From contig JAUPFV010000005.1 in assembly GCA_036936605.1 (NCBI GenBank), forward strand, positions 62,826,742 to 62,890,741: a stretch of 64,000 nucleotides of DNA, in the 5' to 3' direction. The DNA comes from Limnanthes douglasii subsp. nivea (taxonomy: Eukaryota; Streptophyta; Magnoliopsida; Brassicales; Limnanthaceae). Each line of letters begins with the position of its first letter. Position 1 is the first letter of the stretch. Under the pieces are notes generated by a model that had not been told where the DNA came from, did not search any database, and saw only the letters and a program-made list of their open reading frames with translations. The position numbers were made by a program, and so were the translations under genes. Below are positions 32,586 through 45,008 of the stretch, in pieces.

Positions 32586-32621
32586 TGGATACCTACTATG
32601 AATATAGCTAAATATAATTAT
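32586..32621 (+). pseudogene. LINE ORF1 fragment between two insertions
   Basis: Thirty-six bases of LINE ORF1 between the gypsy element and the TIR element. They begin with the right TGGAT target duplication and end with the left copy of TATAATTAT (32613-32621). They are in frame with the ORF1 sequence on both sides (IPTMNIAKYNY), which is what shows the two insertions hit one pre-existing LINE. Confidence 0.8.
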
Positions 32622-33524
32622 GGGTAAAGCTATATATACCCAAATGTGATTTTAGTTTACCCAATTTTGAGTTTACTCAAATGTGGTATAAGTTTACCCA
32701 ACTTTTAACAAAAATACCCTTTTAGAGATATATAAGGCTTTTTCTTTTACTAACCTTCATCCACCTTGTTTTCTCTCTTACACTCTCTCAATTCTCTCTA
32801 ACTTCTCTCTAAAACCTTCAAGTTCTCTCTAAGTTATCCGGCGAACTAAAATCCGAAAACTTAGTGTTAGTATCAAAATTTGGGTTAAGGTTGAATTAAG
32901 TAAAAAAAATCTTAATTTTAGGGTGTTTGAAGGCCATTTTCCAACCAGAATTCAGCTCGAAAATGACCGGTAGCGAGGGCCTAGCGTACCAGCCGGTACG
33001 CAGCCCCTGTACCTGTGGTACGCAAGACCTTCGTTGCCGGCCATTTTCCGGCTGGAAAATAGCCTTCAAACACCTCCAAACACCCTAAAATTGATATTTT
33101 TTTAATAATTAAATCCTTAATTTTTTTATAAAAACTTCCTAAAATAAAATAAGTTTTTACCTTAATTTCAATTGATTCGTCTTTGATTTAGTGTTTTTAT
33201 TAAAAGAAGTTTAATAAAATTGAAAAAAGTTTGAATGTTCATAAGGCAACTTTGAATGTTCAAAAACAATTTGAAGAACTTCACAAAATTATAGTAATAT
33301 AGGGTTTGATCTAGTAGGAAGTTGTGTTTTTTTGGTATACATAGCCAAATAGATTATTTTGTGAATTGAGTATATGTAGGATATGCTTAGTGTTTTTTTG
33401 TACTTAGTGGCAATTCGGTAATTAAATGAAAGTTTAAGGGTTTTTTCGTCTTAACAAAATCAAACAAAAGTCAACTTCATTTTTTGGGTAAACTTAAACC
33501 ACATTTGGGTATATAGCCATACCC
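32622..33524 (+). mobile_element. 903-bp non-autonomous TIR element, probably Mutator-like
   Basis: It begins GGGTAAAGCTATATATACCC and ends with the inverted equivalent. The terminal repeats are about 42 bp with four mismatches and one 2-bp indel. It is flanked by a perfect 9-bp duplication, TATAATTAT (32613-32621 and 33525-33533), the size made by Mutator-like transposases. A second partial copy of the terminal sequence follows the left end near 32670-32705. The interior has a CT-rich leader-like stretch and a large imperfect palindrome (about 32910-33110). No coding frame. Confidence 0.85.
32910..33110. repeat. imperfect palindrome inside the TIR element
   Basis: The left arm AATTTTAGGGTGTTTGAAGG plus CCATTTTCC pairs with a right arm ending near 33105. 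The right arm has an extra 11-bp step (GGAGGTGTTTG). The loop holds smaller inverted repeats around GCGTACC/GGTACGC and is GC-rich against the surroundings. A transcript could fold into a long hairpin. Confidence 0.75.
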
Positions 33525-33533
33525 TATAATTAT

Positions 33534-34150
33534 TTTCAGACTTGGATGGATGTATCCAAGCCTCTCCGTGATAATTTTTGGATAAATGTTGAAGATCAAG
33601 ATGGATTATGGATGAACATTATATATGGTGACCAACCATTATATTGTCCAGATTGCTTCCACCTTGGTCATAACAACAATCAATGTAATAAAATTAAAAG
33701 ATACTGAATCGATAGCAATGTACAAGAATTGAACAACAAAGCAAATTTAGAGAAGGAAAACATAGATCAAGTTACATGTAAAAGTAATTAATACATAGGC
33801 TCCTAACTAAATTAGTTTTCTTAATAAAAGTCATCACATAAAATCTATCCAAAATTACATTAATACTATTAGTAGTATTAAACAATTCATTAATCAGGAA
33901 TCTATAGACTACAAGAAAATAAAACCCCTTTAACAAGGAGTAACTCGTTGTCAACGGAGAGAATAAAACTATGAAACTATTGAATAGATCCTGAAATATA
34001 TTCAACTCCATCAATAATTCATCTGATGAATATCAGATTGAAAAATCTCCAAGACCTACCCTGACTAGTCTACGAGTGTCACCAACATATAACTTTATTA
34101 GAAAAATCGATAACTTTAAGAAATTATAAACAAAAAAAATCAGAACCAAA
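33534..34150 (+). pseudogene. LINE ORF1, 3' part (interrupted copy 1)
   Basis: Resumes ORF1 in frame (FQTWMDVSKPLRDNFWINV), then a CCHC knuckle, CPDCFHLGHNNNQC (C-x2-C-x4-H-x4-C). A stop falls at about 33705. Diverged C-terminal ORF1 sequence (SPRPTLTSLRVSPTYNF, resembling the tail of ORF1 at 44.9 kb) runs to about 34150. ORF2 is absent, so the copy was truncated before or after the nested insertions. The remnant ends only about 280 bp before the GCP2 start codon. Confidence 0.75.
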
Positions 34151-34432
34151 TTCAAAAAATTAGATGATTAACAATATGTATATCGATTAGAGTGTCATCA
34201 TTATTCGATAAATCCTTTTTTGGTAAGTCAAGAATTACACCTATCTATTTCACAACGGCTTAAAAATATATACATTTAATAACGTTAGTATAAAATTTGG
34301 TTTACAAATTTAGTTTGAAAAATTAACCGGTTTGCCATAGTAAATAGACCGCATATTCAAAAGATTTTGGTGACTAAGGCCATCCTTTCTCGCTCTAGAG
34401 AAACTGGAGTGTTTGATTCGACTTTAAGATCA
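34151..34432 (+). promoter_or_regulatory. 5' flank and leader of GCP2
   Basis: Only about 280 bp separate recognisable LINE remnant from the start codon. A C/T-rich leader-like stretch (CCATCCTTTCTCGCTCTAG) lies at 34380-34400. No clear TATA box is placed with confidence; GCP genes may not need one. Any longer promoter would have to include LINE sequence. Confidence 0.4.
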
Positions 34433-37270
34433 ATGGAACCCTCAACGCCAGGCGCTTGCCCTTCAACTCCGCGATGGAATCTCGACAGGCCTTTCCTCAC
34501 CGGTCGCTTCCAACAAGTACTTCAGTTTCTTCTATCTTTCTCTCTCGATTCCAACTCTCACTCTTATCGAATTCACTTTTTGAGTGTCTTATTCTACACT
34601 CCACTGATGTAATTTGTCATTGTTTAGGAAACACATCCCACCTCTAGGTTGGCTGATTCGAAAGGATCATCCGTCAATTCGGCTAGGTATTGTTCAACTT
34701 TGCGCTGGTTAATGGCTCATGTCTCTATTAGGTGTTTAAATTTGAAGTTTTGAGATTTTACTCGTTAATTGTCCAGTTTTGTGTATTTTTTCACATTTGT
34801 TTAAACAGCTCTGGAGTTGAGAAGGCTATAGGGTGTTACGATACAACTGTTCAGGTATGAGTTTATATACTTGCATCAACAGAAACTAAGTTGGATCCTT
34901 TTAAGGCTCAATACTTTTTATTATCTGATTTTCATCTTGGGTTAGGATCGAAAATTTCCAGCACCTGTTTTGCTGCAACACAGTTTACATGGTTAGCAAT
35001 TTCGGGACCTTATGGAGAATTGGTGTAACTGGTTTTACATTTGAAACTTCTAGAGATGGCCATCACCATCTGTCATTGGAGGGAGAGTAGTAGCATGTTA
35101 GTTGAACACACTAAGTATTGGGTCTTGGGACTCAATATCAGAGTCAATTAAGAATTGTCAATGTTCAATCACTTTTTAATTTTAGGGTGATGGTATGCAG
35201 TGAATTGTTGCATCCTTATAAGAAAAACTAAACAACAAAAAGTACCAAGTCTTATTCCTTCAAAAGAATCCAAACTTTGTTGTTTTCGGTATACTACGTG
35301 ATATTAAAGAGTTTGGGCTTTGCATATGGATGGAACTGTGAAATGTTATGCCAAAGTTATCCTTTTATTTGTCTTATTGCAGTTACACCTCGCATGCTCT
35401 TATATACCTGTTCTATGAATTTAATAAGTGATGTGTACTTTTTTCAACACAAAATAGTAAGCAAAAAACATATTTTTGTTATATTACTTGATATGCAGGA
35501 ACTTATTGTCATAGATGATCTCCTGTCTGCTTTGGTTGGGATTGAAGGGCGTTACATTTCTATTAAAAGAGTCCGTGGGAAGGAAGATGCTTATTGTTTT
35601 CATGTTGATGCATCCATGGATTTGGTTCTTCAGGTTAGAATTGAATTGGTTGGGCTGATGGTCTAAGCTTTGTCGAATACTTTTCTCAATTCATTTTCCT
35701 TTAGAAACTTCCAAGTTTAGCTGTTTGTTTGATTATACTTATCAAACTTATCTAGTAACTGAGAAAGCTACTTGAGTAGTAGGAGTTAGAGTGAAAAATG
35801 TTGCACTAGGCATCTATTATTTTTGAATCCAATGGGTCAAACTTCTTTTTATATTTAGTATTAATTAAATGTAAATTGCCTTTTACAATATTCTTAAAAA
35901 GATTTTGGTACTTAATTCTAGTATTGATTTATGGCATTGGAGGAACCCCATTGCTTATGTTCTTGCTAAAAACTAATAATGAAGCCTGCTGCGTTTTTGT
36001 AAATCCTTGAACAGGGCTGGAGTTTATGTACTAATAATTTGCAGTTAGTTGAGGTGCAAGAAGTTTAATCACGTTAACTATAAAGTCATAATTAGATAAT
36101 CATTACTTTATTTGTGCATTTTTTGAGAAAATTGGAAAAGGCAATTTATATTTCATTAATACTAAACATAACTCTGTCAGTTACTAGATAAGTTTGATAA
36201 ATATCATCAAACAACCAGCTAAACTTTGGAAGTTCCTGAAGGAAACAGGCAGCTATGCAACCAGCAATTTTCTTGTATAATTGCTTGAATGATGAAAATT
36301 CATGACAGGAACTGGCCAAACGTATATTTCCCTTGTGTGAGAGCTTCTTGTTGATTGACCAGTTCGTTGAGTCTAGGTCTCAGTTCAAATACGGACTTGT
36401 GAACCACGCCTTTGCTGCTGCACTAAGGACACTCCTTCTAGTATGTTCTTTTGGTTGTATTTTGTTTTGCTAAGTCATGCTGCATTGTTGTTGATATTGA
36501 TTATTTCCTTAAGCCCATAATTGGAGTCTACGCTGTACCATACCATATTCAGAATCGTAGACATCCTTGCTGGTGGATACTGTCCCTAACATGTGATGTT
36601 TTACTTGCATTTGTATATTTGATTTTATAAAATGAGCGAAGAGAAAAAACGAAACTGCTCTTCTACCTAGCATTTAAAAAAAGCGAGATACACCATAAAC
36701 AACAAAAGCTTCTCTAATGATTAGTTAAAACAGTTTCAGCTTTTTCCCTATTACACCTGGAGCTAGACTAGTTTACAGGGTGTCTATACAGGATACTGGT
36801 GCAGGGACTCTGGTTAAATCTTGAAGTATCTGATCTATAGATTAGATTAGCAGAAACCTAGGCATGAGAGGTCTTTCGCAAGAGAAAAAATATTTCCAAT
36901 CTATGTTTTACCCTATTAGCTTCAACGGAAATTGGACTAAACTCTGCATTCTTGCTAGTTGTTGGGAAGCATATATTTTCTGTTTGTAGTCTATTGCAAT
37001 GCAATAAATTGCAAACAGAATTGCATCAACAGTATCCATGTTTTTGGGTTATGGAAGTAGAATCTATGTTGCTGTTACTAAAGGTAGTCTTTCAGTAAAT
37101 CCACATTTGATGCATGATAGTAATTCATATCTAGCGTTGGATGTAATAGTATAGAACTACCAAAGATAATACTAAACGATGAATGGGATTGACACTTCCC
37201 TTTTCCCTTTCCCACCACTTCTTCGTGAACTCAGCTTATAAATTTCCTTCACAAATGTACTGACATGAGA

Positions 37271-37316
<46 letters not shown>

Positions 37317-40300
37317 TAATTATCAATTTTACCCTTGCTTAGCTTCCTACAATAGACCTTAGTGACCCTAGGTCCTTCGATGGGCAAAGGCTAAGATTTA
37401 CAACATATCGTCTCTGTTCTCGATCAGTATTTGATAAATTCTTGAAAATGTATCTCACATGAAAACCTTTCTCAGTTTAAGCAGTAATAAAATCCTGATA
37501 ATACAGAGTCTTGTGTATTTGGAGGTCAAGCAACCCCTTTTTTCTTATTAAAATTCCCACTGTTGGGTTTAATTGCTTACTCTAGGCAACTCTTGGGATC
37601 TACATCTTTTTAACATGTATTCTATCAGTACTGACACTACATGGATGTCTACGCGTTAATTTAACGAATATTCCCCTAGTAATATTCAGGTTCTCTTTAT
37701 CGTACTTAAATTTTTTGATCTGAATAAGCACTTGGTAGATGTATTTACTATTGTTAAGTATGTCTTTGAGCCTGTGAATAATGCCATTGTTCATATGAAC
37801 ATCCGTGCAATCCTCATGTATGCCACCACTAACCTTGTGTCTGTCTACCATTTTAAAATCCTTGTTACCAGGATTATCAAGCCATGGTGGCACAACTTGA
37901 GCACCAGTTTCGACTTGGAAGACTTTCAATTCAAGGATTGTGGTTTTACTGTCAGGTTTGAGTATGTCTTAAAGTTAATGAATACCAGGAACCATTTCTA
38001 GCACGTCTAATTAAGGCTTCTTTTTCTTACGTGTAGCCCATGATGGGGTCCATGCAAGCATTGTCTGTAGTGATACAGAAGGCTACAGTGAACGATTTTG
38101 CGGGGTCTGCAGTTCTTAACCTCTTGCAGAGCCAGGTAAAATTGTATAAAATGTCAGAAGATGTTGATTTTTAAATAGCTTGTATCTGGAACTTGAAGCT
38201 TTTTTTCTGTTACTTGTATAACTTATTGATATCCATTTCCAATGTCCTAATTAATTTTGGCTATGCGTAGGCCAAAGCTATGGCTGGTGACAATGCAGTT
38301 AGGTCGTTGCTAGAGAAAATGACCCAATGTGCGAGCAATGCATATCTAAGCATATTGGAAAGGTATGCACTGCAGTTATATGTTATATTTCTATCTTCCT
38401 AACATCTTTGATTGTTTTTCTTGATATTTTCCATTAATTACTTCTAGTTATTTAAACAGAGGAATTGGCATTGCCAAACAATATATTTATAGAAAATGAT
38501 ACCTATAAGGATTTGAGTATTTAGTTATGTAAAAATCATCCGCTTAAGGTGATGCTTTGTGTGTATAACTTTACATCATACCGTGCTTTCTATTGATGGA
38601 TGGCTTATGGTTCTTTGCCAATAAGTATTTTGGAGTTGGCCACGATGTGTGGTCATTTAAAGTCAAATTGAAAGTGGCTTTTAATATATTTAGTTATGAC
38701 TTGATGTTGTGGTTCCATGGTCATTGCACTTGTCTTGGTTGTCTAAAATAGACATCCAATGTCTTAATAAGTTAATATTTTACTTGCTTTAAAACCTTGT
38801 CACTGTATATTAAGTAAATCTGTCAACTTATATGTATACATGAGGTCCAGACATGCATGCCTATTTGCGACTTCTTCGAGTGAGCCTTTATTTCATTTAC
38901 TCAATTAACCTTTTTCCTCAGCTACTTTTCATGGCTGACATTAAAGCTAGACTCTCTCAACCGAGCTGAGATGAAATTAGCTAAAATTGAAAGAAAGATA
39001 CGCTTTGCTTCGACTACAAAGAGCTTAGTTGGAACGCACAATTGGTCAATGTCTACAAAAATCAACCTAGTTTTCATCTCACGTCAGTTGTATGACTTAT
39101 TCCATGTTATATAGTCTGCTCGCAGTCCCCCACAAGTTTGTGATACAAATCTTGTCCCACACCACTCTATAGATCCAGATCTGCAGTTCCTTTCAAGTTC
39201 TCGAGACATGAAACTTAAATGACTCTGACTCTAAGTGTAATACTACCATTACTGTAAAAGTGCTAAGCTGGTACTTGTTTAGTGTCTGTCGATCTATTTG
39301 TTTTAAGTTAGATTTTTCTATTGCAATACAAATGTAGAAATGAGGTGCCTTCGTTCAAGGTTCATGCTTCCTCTAGTCAGTCGTGGGTCGATAAATATAT
39401 TAAACTTGTTTATGGAACATATAAGAAAGATAGGAGTGCTAAGCTGGAGCAGTCAACCGTAGTGCAGTATGATTTTAGAGTCGTATTGATAAATTCACTA
39501 ACTCAAACTCAAAGCATAATTCAGGTGGGTCTATGAAGGAGTGATCGACGATCCATATGGAGAATTTTTTATTGCGGAAAAGAAGTCCCTTCAGAAGGTC
39601 TTTACTCTATTTATTTTTCTGTTTGGATTTAAATTGACCTTTGCATACTTACGGCTAACATATGTATAGGAGAGCCTCTCTCTAGATTATGAATCCAAGT
39701 ATTGGAGGCAGCGTTACAGCCTCAAAGATGGCATCCCTAGCTTTCTTGCAAATATTGCTGGGACGATATTGACCACAGGAAAGTATCTAAATGTCATGCG
39801 AGAATGTGGGCACAACGTTCAGGTCTGACTATGATTGTTCCATGGCTATTCAGTCTGCAATGTTCTATTGAGAGTAACAAAAACTATGTTTTGTCTTCTA
39901 TATAATGGAACGACTATTATTGATTTCGGTTTTATTGATAGGTTCCCATCTCAGAGAATTCTAAATTTACTATCTTTGGCTCAAACCATCATTATCTTGA
40001 GTGTATAAAAGGTGCACATGAATTTGCCAGCACTGAACTTTTGAATCTCATTAAGGAAAAGGTGTGTATTAACTTAAACTTCTAGCTTTATTTGAAGTTT
40101 CTATGGTTATATAATAGTAATTACTTTTGGGCCTTCATTCACCATAACTCCGAGTTGCTGATATATAAGTTTTGTTTTAGTATGAACTAATTGGAAAGCT
40201 GCAGTCGATCAAGCATTATCTTCTTCTTGATCAGGTATGTTTGTTTCCAGACTATGAATAGATCGTGGATAAAATCTTGTATACTATTTTATATCCTGAA

Positions 40301-43300
40301 GGGAAGTCAGTCCAGTGCGATTGTTGTGTGCCACTTTTAAGTAGAGTTTACTATGAGAACACAACTATATAAGCATGTATCTCTGTCATGCTCTACCAAG
40401 TGGATGTTAGCGTTAGTCAGTAAGCATTTCTTAGATAGTGATGAGCCTCACTCTAGTTAAGTTAATTAAAAGGAACCAGTTGTTATCCATATACACTTTC
40501 TGCCTGTGTTGTGTTTGTACCTTGGGCTACACCATCGTGATTTTCTTTATACAGGGTGACTTCATGGTTCATTTCATGGATATTGCTCGAGAGGAGCTTA
40601 CGAAGACACTTGATGAGATTTCAGTTGAAACCCTGAAGGTCTGTACCTCTCTTTGAGTATCATATCAAGCGAGTTAAACTTCTCTGTCATTCTTTCAATG
40701 TTAGAAAAATTTCAAAGAAGGATCTTCTTATTACTAATATTCCTGAAATTATATTTCCTTCAAATATATAGTCGCTGCTAGACCTTGCTCTTCGTACAAC
40801 AGCAGCTGCTGCGGATCCTTGTCATGAGGACTTAACTTGTTGCGTGGTAAGCCACCAACTCTCTCGAAGTTGAATTAGAACCAGTCTACCTAAATCTACT
40901 TTATAATGCAAAAGACCTCATTTGCTTGCAGGAAAGATCGTCATTACTCAAAAGTCTTAGCACACTCAAGGACCATGAAGTTAGAACTGTTTCTGACACC
41001 AGTAATGTAGAAGAGCCAGTGAGCATAACTGGTCTTGAGACATTTTCATTGAGCTATAAGGTCTGCTGTCTTTTAATAGATATGTAGCACACATTTGCAC
41101 ACAACCAACATTTGCATACACTTCTACATTACACTGTACTGATTGGGTTTAATAAATTTAGCTACGTGCAGATATGTATGTATACACACATTATGCTAAG
41201 TATCTTAGATTGTCTTCTAAATAATCCTTCTTATTCTAGGTTCCATGACTAACATCAACGGATTTGGCCTTAAAAGTCTTTTATTAACCTAATATGATAA
41301 ACGGACAGCTAAAAACCATTTCATCTGTGATTGTGGCTACTTATCTTGGTATCTCCTGGTAATTGATCCAGTGCACTTTTATATCATCTGAGGGTTCCTT
41401 TTATCTCATGTAATTTGTTGGGATCATTTGTGTTTTTTTCAAGGAGCGATTTGTATTTTCAGGTTCAGTGGCCGTTGTCTATTGTTATATCAAAGAAAGG
41501 CATAGCAAAGTACCAATTAATTTTCCGGTTTCTTTTCCACTGCAAACATGTAGAGCGGCAGCTTTGTGGGGCTTGGCAGTTGCATCAAGTAAGGATTTAT
41601 AGTCCTTAAGTAGTCTATCCTGATTTAGTACTTTTGATCAGTTTGATATGTTACAATGCAGGGAGTGCGTGCATTGAATGCCCGAGGAACAGCACTCGGT
41701 AGATCCTCTCTGCTCTGTCGTAGCATGCTAAAATTCATGAATAGCCTTCTACATTATCTTACATTCGAGGCAGGTTTTATTTTGTAGTGTATGCTTTATA
41801 TTTAAATAAATTTAAAGGTATTCAGTCAATTATGTATTTGTCTTTGTCCTTTCCTTACTGTTCTTTTGCCTGATTGGTAATATCGTCCATATTTGATTTG
41901 GTATTACCCTGTTACTTACCTATCTCACCGGCTATACAATTGCTCAATTAAACTTGTCACTATATCGTATGCCCATTTAATGGTAAATTTTTTAATGCAA
42001 TGAGTAATATAGCATGACGAGATTTGCCTTTGTCGAAAATGAATTTGTATTGTCATCGTATATCTCTGTGGCCTTTACTGTTGCTTTGACCTGCAATATT
42101 AACTAAGTTATAAGAATCGGCACTGCTAATATTCTCGCTCTGCCGAGGTCAATATGTCATCGTAGTAAATATTTGGGCTATAAGAATTACCAAGGCCTCC
42201 TCGTCTATCAGGATATATTCCCAAATACTCCGTGGACTACTATTGATGTTTCTTCTACATAGTCCTTCGCTCAATATATTTGCAATGCTTAATATGTCAT
42301 GCTGAGTTAGTAAAGAGACTTATCTGAAAAGAGTGGACGGATCTGGGGTTCGGCGAGGAAATGGAGAACTAATAATAACCCAACCCAAATTTGAGTTTTA
42401 TGGAATTATAGTAAGTTCTCCTTTTTATGGTCTTCACACAATGGTGTATATTTCAGGTTCTTGAACCCAATTGGCATGTGATGCATGGTAGACTTCAGAA
42501 TGCAAAAAGCATAGATGAGGTATGACTTCCAGTTGAGTTCATTTCCATTTGTGTGAATTTGAGTAGAATTTAGTCCATGAAAGAAAAAAAATCCGTGTTT
42601 CTCGATATTTCTGTTTCCAACAGGTGATCCAACATCACGACTTTTTCCTTGATAAATGTCTGAGAGAATGCTTACTTCTGTTGCCCAATTTGCTACAGGT
42701 TTGTTCTAACTTTTTATATCGTATTTTCTAAGGCTAGTATTACTCGTTGGCCATCTGTTAGCACTCTGTGGTTGATATTTCTAACCTGGTAATTTGTGTT
42801 AATTTGTTTATACGCTGCTAATATTTCGTTATCAATGTGAAAGATTTGTCTTTATCAAATTCGAATTGTTAATCTGCAACATACAAAAATAAATGGGATT
42901 TTCTTTTAATGTTTTGCAGAAGGTGGAGAGGTTAAAATCGTTATGCCTACAGTATGCAGCTGCAACACAATGGTTGATATCTTCTTCTATTGATATCACC
43001 AAGCCGGAGGAGTCATCCAAGCAGTTGAAAACCAAAAGGCAGTCTCAGGTGCAAGCTATAATGATCAGAAATAGTTCGGTCACCGATTCGATTTTGTAAG
43101 TTGATCACAACCATATCATGGTCTCATCTATCCATAATGTATGGGTCAATATATCTATCTATATATCTGTTGCTCTGTTGCAGCCAATTTGAAAAGGAGT
43201 TCAACGCGGAGCTTCAAAGTATGGGACCAATGTTGAGTAGTAGTTCCCAGGCAGAACCGTATTTGACTCATCTGGCACAGTGGATTCTTGGTGTTTCAAG

Positions 43301-43307
43301 TGACTAA
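34433..43307 (+). CDS. GCP2: gamma-tubulin complex component 2 (Spc97/GCP2), 21 exons, intact
   Basis: Core subunit of the gamma-tubulin small complex, which nucleates microtubules; in plants it acts at the cortex, nuclear envelope and spindle. Exons: 34433-34516, 34628-34686, 34809-34854, 35499-35633, 36309-36440, 37872-37955, 38037-38135, 38271-38362, 39525-39597, 39670-39822, 39942-40061, 40181-40234, 40555-40638, 40772-40846, 40932-41060, 41463-41588, 41662-41769, 42457-42519, 42624-42698, 42920-43095, 43184-43307. Joined, they give 696 codons plus stop with no frame break, close to the length known for plant GCP2. The N-terminal TPRWNLDRPFLTGRF and LVGIEGRYISIKR, mid-protein ANIAGTILTTGKYLNVMREC and C-terminal VERQLCGAWQLHQ and YLTHLAQWILGVS are family hallmarks. 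The Spc97/Spc98 N-domain is roughly residues 60-370 and the GCP C-domain the rest. Start 34433 is chosen by family N-terminus; an in-frame ATG at 34367 is possible. Intron 17 uses a GC donor. Confidence 0.96.
37272..37316 (+). repeat. (CT)n microsatellite in GCP2 intron 5
   Basis: A CT dinucleotide run of about 45 bp with one TTT interruption, inside the 1431-bp fifth intron. It is far from both splice sites. Confidence 0.95.
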
Positions 43308-43544
43308 TAACTTTTCTTATGTAATCAATCTCTCTTTAAGTGTACAACTGAATTTGTATTCTTCAACAAATACAGTGAGTCTTCTAAGAGCATCCTCGAG
43401 ACTCCTCTACTTTTGGTAAATATATAGAATTTCGGTAGTCTAATTTTTCGGATCACCTTTTGTTCTTTTGTTCAAAAAGACTATTGACAACATAGAAGAA
43501 GTTTGTCGGAGAAGCATATTCTTTACACTGGAGAGAAAAAAAAA
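43308..43544 (+). other. GCP2 3' flank to LINE start
   Basis: 3' untranslated region and flank. No canonical AATAAA is placed; AT-rich sequence near 43330-43375 could serve. The phrase AAGAGCATCCTCGAGACTCC at 43388 resembles generic plant MITE ends, but no partner is found. Confidence 0.4.
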
Positions 43545-43578
43545 ATGAAAACGCTCCAAGAAAAGAGACCCTCTGTTC

Positions 43579-45008
43579 TTGAAGAACTCATCTTCTTCCT
43601 TTAATCTCTGCTTTTCATTTCTCATGGAAACTCAAAGTAAACAACAATATAATGAAGAATTCCCTGTTCTTCAAGAAAAAATTCAGGAGAAGGAGAATGC
43701 AAAAAGTTTTGCTGATCTTTTTAAACCAAAGAATGGCTCTGTTTCATTGAATCTAGAGTGGATAAAGGAATCAAAAGACCATTTTTCGATCCAATTCCCA
43801 GAAGAGGTTAAAACCCATTTGCTAGAACAAAAAAAACCAACTTGATTGGAAAGTTTAGCAATGGGGTACCAAAGAAAATTAAGCTCGACAGTTTCTTGAA
43901 CTCGCTGAAATTCAGAGGAAGTTACAGATATAAAGTTTGGGATTCACATCATATATTACTGGAATTCAATTTAAAAGAGGATGTGTTTCTTATATGGTCG
44001 AAGAATGTGTGGAGGTTTGATGATTTTGTTATGAGGATCCTTAGATGGAATCCTGACTTCTGCAAAAGTCGTGAAAACCCAACAGTTTTATCTTGGGTTA
44101 GATTCGAAAACTTGCCAGAGTTTCTTTATAATGAGAAAATGGTGAATGATCTTGCCAAAACTCTAGGAACTACATACAGAATAGTTGCTCCTGAAGAAAA
44201 TAGGGCTCATGGGAATGCTTGTTATGCGCAGATTACAATTGACATCTCCAAACAACTGAAGAGGAAAATGTGGATTGGGTTTGGTAAAAATGAGGGGCAC
44301 TGGATTTCTATCAGTTATAAGAATATACCTTCATATTGTGGTTATTGTTTCCACATTGACCATAACTGGGCTGATTGCAAAAAATTGTCAAAGATCGTTG
44401 AGGAAAGAAAAGAGAAGACAGTAGAGATTGAGAATATGGAAAAATATGTTGCTCATGATAAAGAATCGAGAAAAGATTTGGAAAAAGAATCTGAAAAGAA
44501 CACTAAAACATCCAATCATGATTCAAGAAACAGTACCATCAAAGTTTACACAAGGAAAATCAAATCTATTATAAGGCAGAAAGATCAAGATTCTCAAGAA
44601 GAAGGTAACAACCAAACTGTTAAGGAATGTAATCAACAACAGTCCTTTCATGAACAAGTTAAGGAAAAACTTCAACAATCAAATGTGGAGACATATCTTC
44701 AATCAACCAGCAGAAATTCTCCTACTAAAGACAGTTCTGAGTACATTGAGGCCCTGAAAAGACTTGAAAATGAGTGTATCCACCAAAGCAATTCTGATAT
44801 GGATAATTCGTCTCCTGAACCAGAAAATATTGGCAGCTGTTCTGTGTCTCCAACCTCTTCAACTGGCCAAACATTTAATGAAATAATAGAGTGTAAGTTA
44901 AAGACTGCTAAAAGAAGAAATAGATTTGTAAGTAAACTGAAAATTAAGTCCCTAAACTTGGGGGACAAACTGCAAAGAAACCATTCTGATAATGATCAGA
45001 ATACTTAG
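43579..45008 (+). pseudogene. LINE ORF1 (DUF4283-type, CCHC knuckle), one frameshift
   Basis: Would bind LINE RNA in the ribonucleoprotein particle. The first frame (likely start 43624, METQSKQQYNEEF) breaks at an A8 run near 43831-43838. The next frame continues without a stop to 45008. Domains: DUF4283-like region (FRGSYRYKVWDSHHILLEF, ENPTVLSWVRFENLPEF), then the zinc knuckle CGYCFHIDHNWADC (C-x2-C-x4-H-x4-C, near 44340-44380). A charged Lys/Glu/Ser-rich tail ends it. One base gained or lost in the A tract explains the break; a sequencing error there cannot be excluded. It is otherwise well preserved and overlaps ORF2 by 17 bases. Confidence 0.88.

Noticed and set aside
34367..34432. Upstream in-frame ATG for GCP2, adding 22 residues
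   Set aside because: The family N-terminus begins at the 34433 Met; the extra residues resemble untranslated leader. It cannot be fully excluded.
37600..38001. Overlapping frames on both strands inside GCP2 intron 5 and exon 6
   Set aside because: Only 37872-37955 matches the family; the rest is intron or shadow.
40438..40554. Longer exon suggested by an open frame before exon 13 of GCP2
   Set aside because: Intron sequence left open by chance; the acceptor ACAG at 40551-40554 restores the conserved GDFMVHFMDIAREEL start.
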